From NCBI GenBank assembly GCA_934255515.1, contig CAKQON010000077.1:1-8222 (forward strand): 8,222 nucleotides of DNA, in the 5' to 3' direction. Below are positions 5,779 to 8,222 of this stretch, piece by piece. Below the pieces are notes generated by a model. The model had not been told where the DNA came from. It ran no database searches and saw only the letters and a program-made list of their open reading frames with translations. Positions within the stretch are counted from its first letter, which is position 1, and the number at the start of each line of letters is the position of its first letter. Position numbers and translations under genes: made by a program. The DNA comes from an uncultured Sutterella sp. GTDB taxonomy: Bacteria > Pseudomonadota > Gammaproteobacteria > Burkholderiales > Burkholderiaceae_F.

Positions 5779-8148
5779 ATGCCGTCCATCTTCAGCCGCT
5801 ATGCGCCCTTCGTGCAGGACTTCATCTACAGGAACGGCTGGGAGCGCCTGCGCGGGATCCAGGTGGCGGCCGGGGATGCAGTCTTCAATACCGATGCGCA
5901 CGTGCTCCTTACGGCATCAACCGCTTCCGGGAAGACCGAGGCCGCCTTTTTTCCGATCCTCACGCTTCTTTCGGAAAATCCCTCCGCTTCCGTGGGAGCG
6001 CTCTACATCGCACCTTTGAAGGCCCTCATCAACGACCAGTTCGAGCGCCTGACCGACCTCTGCGCCGAAGGCGGCATTCCCGTCTGGTCCTGGCACGGAG
6101 ACGTCGCTCAGTCCAGAAAGAAGAAGCTTCTCGAGCACCCTTCGGGGGTGCTGCAGATCACGCCCGAGTCGCTTGAAGCGATGCTTCTGAGAAAGCACGC
6201 GATGATTCCGACGCTTTTCGGCGACCTCCGCTTCATCGTGATTGATGAAATTCACTCCCTCATGCGAAGCGACCGGGGGCTTCAGACCATGTGCCTCATC
6301 GAGCGCCTCGCGCGCCTCGCGGGGACGGAGCCCCGCCGCATCGGGCTCTCGGCCACGATCGGCAACACGACGCTTGCGGCGGAGTTTCTGCGGAGCGGCT
6401 CAAAGCGCCCCGCCCTCGTGCCGAAGGTGGATTCGCCTCCGGTGCGCTGGCGGCTCTCGATGGAGCATTTCTGGGCCGGGGGTGAAGAAAAGCGTGCGCC
6501 CGATGCTGCAGTCACGGAGGTGTCCTCCGATGCCCGCGCCGTGGCGCATCCCGGCACGGCGGAAAAGGAAGAGCTCTCGCGCGCCTCTGACCTTGCACCC
6601 GGCGGCGCGGACCCCGGCATCGGCTACATCTTCGAGCATACGCGCGGGCGAAAGTGCCTCGTCTTCTCGAATTCCCGGGAAGAGTGCGAGTTCGTGACCT
6701 CGACCCTGCACAAGTACTGCGAGCTGCGGCACGAGCCCGACCGCTTCGCCATTCACCACGGGAACCTCTCGACCGCGATCCGGTCGGACGCCGAGGCGCT
6801 CATGAAGGATGAGGAGAAGCGCGTCACCACCTGCACGACGGCAACGCTCGAGCTCGGGATCGATGTGGGGCGTCTGGAGCGCGCCTTTCAGATCGATGCT
6901 CCCTTTACGGTTTCGGGGTTCCTGCAGCGCCTCGGACGTACGGGCCGCAGGGGCGAGCCGCCCGAAATGTGGTTCGTGATCCGCGAGGACGAACCCGAAC
7001 CCCGGGCGATGCTTCCGGAAACGATTCCCTGGAAGCTTCTGCAGGCAATTGCCGTTGTGGAGTGCTACCGCGGGGACCGCTGGGTGGAGCCGCCGAAGCT
7101 CGACCGCCTTCCCTATAGCCTTCTCTACCATCAGACGATGATGACGCTCGCGTCCGAAGGCGAAATGAAGCCCGCCGAACTCGCCGGCCGCGTGCTTACG
7201 CTCTCGGCTTTCCGCAGGATTTCGCCCGACGACTACAAGGTCCTTCTGAGGGGACTTCTCGCAAGCGACCAGGTCGAGCGCACCGAGACGGGCGGCCTCA
7301 TCGTGGGACTGCAGGGCGAGCGGCAACTCGCGAGCTTCCGTTTTTACGCAGTCTTTCAGGAAAATGAAGAGTTTTCCGTGCGATGCGAATCCGAGGAGCT
7401 CGGCACCATCGTGCGGCCGCCCCCTGCCGGGGAAAAAATCGCCATCGCGGGGCATGTCTGGCGCGTCGAGGACGTGGACCTGAAGCGCCACGTCGTCTGG
7501 TGCTCGCGGGTGGAAGGCACCGTTCCCGCCTTTTTCGGACTCTGCCCGGGCGACATCAATACGTACATTCTGGAAAAGATGTGCGCGGTGCTCCGCTCCG
7601 ACGCCGACTATCCCTACCTCATGAAGGGCGCGCGCGAGCGCCTTCACGAGGGAAGGCTCGCGGCCTTCCGCGCGCGGGCGACGGAGACGCCGCTCATTCC
7701 CTTGGGAGAAGGCCTCTGGTGCCTGATGCCCTGGCTCGGGACTTATCCTTTCCTTGCGCTCGAGCGCCTCATTCGCCTCCATGCGGCACGAAGGATCGGA
7801 TTGAAGAGCTTCGACGCCTCGCGCCCTTACTTCATTCTTCTCAGGATGAAGGCGGGCGCGGCGGAATTCTTCCGCGCGATCTATGAGGCGGCCGAAAACC
7901 TTCGCGATCCGCTCGAGCTCCTCTATCCCGGAGAAATCCCGGTCTTTGAGAAGTACGACGAATTCGTGCCCGGTGAACTCGTGCGGAAGGGCTTCGCCAT
8001 GGGGGTCCTCGGCGTCGCTGAAATGAAGGCGAGAGTGCGCGGCTGGGCGGGCATCTACGCCGGCAAAACGCAGGCGATTGCAAATCCCGCCGCCTCAATT
8101 GAGGAAGATCTCCCTGAGAGCGGCATTTTGGGAGCATCATTCAAGTAA
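5779..8148 (+). CDS. brxHI: Lhr/BrxHI-like superfamily 2 DNA helicase
   Basis: The 789-residue product carries a full SF2 helicase motif set: a Q-motif-like Gln28, motif I TASTASGKT (45-53, Lys52), Ia YIAPLKALINDQ (76-87), Ib QITPESLEAML (126-136), II DEIH (156-159), III SAT (191-193), IV CLVFSNSR (293-300), V TTATLELGIDVG (353-364) and VI QRLGRTGRRG (383-392). All catalytic residues are present, so it should be an active ATP-dependent DNA translocase or helicase. The Lhr-like C-terminal half (about 415-789) probably holds a winged helix and a further nucleic-acid-binding region. Residues 233-280, between the two RecA-like domains, form a charged Ala/Glu/Gly-rich insertion of low complexity. 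ATG 5779 has GAGAGG 8 nt upstream, beginning just after the ATPase stop codon. In BREX types 2 and 6 BrxHI accompanies BrxD, as here. A housekeeping Lhr is less likely because of the gene context and shorter length. Confidence 0.9.
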   Translation: MPSIFSRYAPFVQDFIYRNGWERLRGIQVAAGDAVFNTDAHVLLTASTASGKTEAAFFPILTLLSENPSASVGALYIAPLKALINDQFERLTDLCAEGGIPVWSWHGDVAQSRKKKLLEHPSGVLQITPESLEAMLLRKHAMIPTLFGDLRFIVIDEIHSLMRSDRGLQTMCLIERLARLAGTEPRRIGLSATIGNTTLAAEFLRSGSKRPALVPKVDSPPVRWRLSMEHFWAGGEEKRAPDAAVTEVSSDARAVAHPGTAEKEELSRASDLAPGGADPGIGYIFEHTRGRKCLVFSNSREECEFVTSTLHKYCELRHEPDRFAIHHGNLSTAIRSDAEALMKDEEKRVTTCTTATLELGIDVGRLERAFQIDAPFTVSGFLQRLGRTGRRGEPPEMWFVIREDEPEPRAMLPETIPWKLLQAIAVVECYRGDRWVEPPKLDRLPYSLLYHQTMMTLASEGEMKPAELAGRVLTLSAFRRISPDDYKVLLRGLLASDQVERTETGGLIVGLQGERQLASFRFYAVFQENEEFSVRCESEELGTIVRPPPAGEKIAIAGHVWRVEDVDLKRHVVWCSRVEGTVPAFFGLCPGDINTYILEKMCAVLRSDADYPYLMKGARERLHEGRLAAFRARATETPLIPLGEGLWCLMPWLGTYPFLALERLIRLHAARRIGLKSFDASRPYFILLRMKAGAAEFFRAIYEAAENLRDPLELLYPGEIPVFEKYDEFVPGELVRKGFAMGVLGVAEMKARVRGWAGIYAGKTQAIANPAASIEEDLPESGILGASFK

Positions 8149-8165
8149 GAGATTCCCAATTCTCT
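8148..8165. repeat. Short hairpin at the helicase stop codon
   Basis: AGAGA (8148-8152) and TCTCT (8161-8165) are perfect 5-bp inverted arms with an 8-nt loop, starting at the last base of the TAA stop. No T-tract follows. It may be a minor 3'-end structure; by itself it is too weak to call a terminator. Confidence 0.25.
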
Positions 8166-8171
8166 GTACTA

Positions 8172-8220
8172 CGAGGCATGCGAATCAGCCGAAGCGGCTA
8201 GAGTCCGCTCTTGTGCCTCG
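8172..8220. repeat. Structured 49-bp inverted-repeat element downstream of the module
   Basis: CGAGGCA (8172-8178) and TGCCTCG (8214-8220) are perfect 7-bp arms that enclose further pairing. Inside, AGCCG/CGGCT (AAG loop) and AGCGG/CCGCT (7-nt loop CTAGAGT) are alternative stems that share bases, and AGAG/CTCT is a small third stem. The element lies 24 bp past the helicase stop codon and runs to the window edge. It could be the 3'-end stem of the operon transcript, a REP-like dispersed palindrome, or the boundary of an inserted segment. There is no U-tract within the window, and no integron attC core sequence. Confidence 0.45.
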
Positions 8221-8222
8221 CG

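Noticed and set aside
4401..5789. 462-codon open frame on the minus strand opposite the ATPase gene
   Set aside because: It is fully antisense to a gene with clear Walker motifs. The translation is Arg/Glu/Ala-rich with no recognisable domain, as expected from the mirrored codon bias of GC-rich DNA.
6400..7782. 460-codon open frame on the minus strand opposite the helicase gene
   Set aside because: It is antisense to intact helicase motifs IV-VI, with composition typical of a shadow frame and no domain or credible ribosome binding site.
8172..8222. tRNA gene or integron attC site
   Set aside because: A 5-bp stem with a 7-nt loop resembles an anticodon arm, but no D-arm, T-arm or acceptor fits around it. 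The outer arms lack the GTTRRRY/RYYYAAC core expected of attC.
1..8222. CRISPR array, insertion sequence or transposase remnant
   Set aside because: No regularly spaced direct repeats, terminal inverted repeats flanking a transposase, or transposase motifs were seen on either strand.

Overview
The window looks like chromosomal DNA of a moderately GC-rich proteobacterium. The DcuC-type transporter remnant, the LysR regulator and the lipoprotein style suggest a gut betaproteobacterium such as a member of the Sutterellaceae. That placement is an inference from protein style and codon use, not from a marker gene.

Left part (1-1150, mostly minus strand). The window opens with the first nine codons of a minus-strand gene. 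Its promoter, an excellent TTGCAC-N18-TATAAT, is overlapped by a perfect 11-bp-arm palindrome, a layout typical of autorepressed small operons such as toxin-antitoxin pairs. An intrinsic terminator sits just upstream and ends the previous unit, a decayed C4-dicarboxylate transporter of the DcuC family (113-646). That gene has an early frameshift, an internal deletion and no C-terminal half. About 500 bp without a convincing gene follow (647-1150), holding several AT-rich inverted repeats.

Middle part (1151-2677, minus strand). A small outer-membrane-type lipoprotein with a PEGA-like segment lies downstream of a full-length LysR-family regulator on the same strand.

Right part (2806-8148, plus strand). 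Divergent from the LysR gene is a compact three-gene unit. It encodes a TerB_N/TerB_C-domain protein, a BrxD-like P-loop ATPase (DUF2791 type) and an Lhr/BrxHI-like superfamily 2 DNA helicase. The gaps are 53 and 16 bp, so the genes are probably co-transcribed. BrxD and BrxHI are known accessory components of BREX types 2 and 6, but no PglZ, PglX, BrxC/PglY or other BREX core gene lies in the window, and a TerB protein takes the first place. I read this as a self-contained DNA-processing, probably anti-phage, module: the ATPase and helicase act on DNA and the TerB protein serves as an adaptor or sensor. No nuclease, methyltransferase or obvious toxic effector is present, so the mechanism is open. 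The helicase gene is followed by a strongly structured 49-bp inverted-repeat element at the window edge.
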